NCBI RefSeq assembly: GCF_046058945.1
Contig: NZ_CP175511.1
Location: 1,612,001 to 1,676,000, forward strand
Direction: 5' to 3'
DNA length: 64,000 nt
Source: Brochothrix campestris
GTDB lineage: Bacteria; Bacillota; Bacilli; Lactobacillales; Listeriaceae
The notes under the pieces were generated by a model. It saw nothing but the letters and a program-made list of their open reading frames with translations, was not told where the DNA came from and searched no databases. The position numbers and the translations under genes were made by a program. Shown piece by piece: positions 63,968 through 64,000 of this stretch (the first letter of the stretch is position 1; every line of letters starts with the position of its first letter).

Positions 63968-64000
63968 TTATGATGGAAGTTTAATCTTAGGATCAGTCTT
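63968..64000 (-). CDS. Tail of a YhbY-like RNA-binding protein (partial)
   Basis: Ten codons and a stop (TAA at 63968-63970) at the window edge, reading KTDPKIKLPS. YhbY (YqeI) proteins end in a similar I-x-L-P segment and precede nadD in Bacillus and Listeria. The identification rests on position and this short end only. Confidence 0.5.
   Translation of the reverse strand, partial: KTDPKIKLPS

Overview
This window is a chromosomal segment of a low-GC Gram-positive bacterium. The gene order and proteins point to the family Listeriaceae, with a Brochothrix-like or other non-Listeria member as my best guess; this rests on remembered synteny and was not checked by a search. The clues are a menD-menF/menA block, perR next to an rrn operon, mutY-fabL, recX-yfhF, mprF, ccpA-aroA-ytxH-ytxG-aminopeptidase, the ytpPQR-murC group, a NEAT/sortase B haem-uptake locus, and lepA/rpsT/holA/comE/nadD. 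No sporulation genes are seen.

Layout. 1-4200: menaquinone synthesis (menD cut by the window edge, menF, and divergent menA). 4206-4998: a decayed ISL3-type insertion sequence. 5010-14504: one rRNA operon read leftwards (16S-23S-5S) followed by 41 tRNA genes in two tandem, near-identical blocks plus a single tRNA-Val, including four tandem tRNA-Ser(UGA) copies in the distal block; the operon has two promoters upstream of 16S, candidate internal promoters in each tRNA block and a terminator at the end. 14675-21510: perR with a PerR-box-like site, a DUF402 phosphatase, fabL, mutY, yfhP, an IS1182-type remnant, a candidate structured RNA, recX and yfhF. 21543-28903: a DedA protein, mprF, a giant YhgE/Pip protein under an Rrf2-type regulator, and an orphan small gene. 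28962-35324: rlmCD, ccpA (with a cre site in its promoter), aroA, two stress/envelope proteins and an M29 aminopeptidase.

35374-42389: an iron-regulated haem-capture operon read leftwards from a promoter carrying a Fur box. It encodes a one-NEAT wall protein, a 1240-residue protein with seven NEAT domains, a haem-binding lipoprotein, a permease and sortase B; the ABC ATPase expected in such an operon is absent. 42558-47582: an operon of a serine hydrolase, ytpP, ytpQ, ytpR, a short protein that looks like the N-terminal part of the DNA translocase SftA without its motor, and murC. 47583-48038: a second copy of the candidate structured RNA. 48039-52914: a DUF975 membrane protein, pepT, a GH73 glucosaminidase and lepA. 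53223-56865: rpsT and the threonine operon hom-thrC-thrB. 56918-64000: holA, the competence genes comEC, comEB and comEA, and yqeM-rsfS-yqeK-nadD with the tail of a yhbY-like gene.

The most notable unexplained signal is a repeated element of about 200 bases (19417-19690 and 47782-48014). Both copies carry the same promoter-like sequence (TTGACT, 17 bases, TATCCT), a conserved nested fold and a 3' hairpin leading into T-rich sequence, and both lie antisense to the 3' region of a leftward gene. I could not match it to any RNA family I know. All distances, repeats and motifs were read by eye; homology statements come from memory of the families.
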